From an uncultured Propionivibrio sp. (GTDB lineage: Bacteria > Pseudomonadota > Gammaproteobacteria > Burkholderiales > Rhodocyclaceae): a stretch of DNA of 64,000 bases. Positions 63,927 to 64,000 of this stretch are shown here, piece after piece. The translations under genes and the position numbers were made by a program. Position 1 is the stretch's first letter. The number at the start of each line of letters is the position of its first letter. The stretch lies in the NCBI GenBank assembly GCA_937923255.1, contig CALAIL010000018.1, forward strand, positions 7,635 to 71,634. Reading direction: 5' to 3'. The notes beneath the pieces were generated by a model. It saw only the letters and a program-made list of their open reading frames with translations. It made no database searches and was not told the DNA's origin.

Positions 63927-64000
63927 AATAGCGGCTTCCTTCGCCAAAATACGGCGTTGCTGTGTTGGCCTGGCCTTGCCGTACTGCTCGTACTATCTGC
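63927..64000. other. Downstream end of window
   Basis: Only 74 bases follow recJ. They contain GTAC-TGCTC-GTAC at 63981-63993, a short dyad that may belong to an intergenic repeat continuing past the edge. No gene start is visible. Confidence 0.3.

Overview
The window is one stretch of a betaproteobacterial chromosome, densely packed with core genes of moderately high GC. The order rpsB-tsf-pyrH-frr-uppS-cdsA-dxr-rseP-bamA-skp-lpxD-fabZ-lpxA-lpxB-rnhB, the block smc-zipA-ligA, and the guaB/guaA, ratA/rnfH, smpB neighbourhood all fit Betaproteobacteria. I infer a Rhodocyclales-like lineage, but the genus cannot be read from the sequence.

Layout. 1-2313: the start of a lipoprotein gene running off the left edge, then the lytic transglycosylase MltD. 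2412-5397: an AT-rich accessory island directly downstream of the guaA 3' end. It holds a small coiled-coil-like protein, a P-loop kinase, an ASCH-domain protein and a three-domain PIN-GNAT-PUA-like protein. 5531-8766: guaA and guaB (GMP synthesis). 8833-10908: a DUF4124 protein, rnfH, ratA and smpB. 11096-26364: a minus-strand block for translation (rpsB, tsf, frr), UMP kinase, isoprenoid, phospholipid and lipid A synthesis, outer-membrane assembly and RNase HII, plus an rRNA methylase. 26706-30108: map and glnD. 30531-33317: def, a thioinosine/thioadenosine phosphorylase, hpt and galU. 33400-40879: ligA, zipA and smc. 41130-46261: queF, a UPF0149/SEC-C protein and mfd. 46329-47288: an isolated, very AT-rich membrane-protein gene. 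47379-50512: aroG, a DUF1015 gene and a decayed acetyltransferase. 50691-58353: tRNA-Val, thrS, infC, rpmI, rplT, pheS, pheT, ihfA, a MerR regulator and tRNA-Pro. 58709-63926: a DUF3761 secreted protein, lolD, lolC and recJ.

How genes connect. The large minus-strand block links the start of translation with envelope building. UppS and CdsA feed undecaprenyl phosphate and CDP-diacylglycerol, LpxA/LpxD/LpxB make lipid A, and Skp/BamA insert outer-membrane proteins. LolCD and MltD act on the same envelope. The phosphorylase at 31045 can release hypoxanthine, which the adjacent Hpt converts to IMP, and GuaB and GuaA carry IMP to GMP.

Most notable. (1) The PIN-GNAT-PUA-like / ASCH / kinase operon beside guaA is the best candidate for a little-described nucleic-acid-directed system. 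(2) A degenerate repeat of 39-40 bp fills four of the five convergent gene junctions, with copies oriented along the transcription of each flanking gene. (3) A REP-like palindromic sequence sits in frame inside guaA. (4) infC begins with a rare ATC codon.
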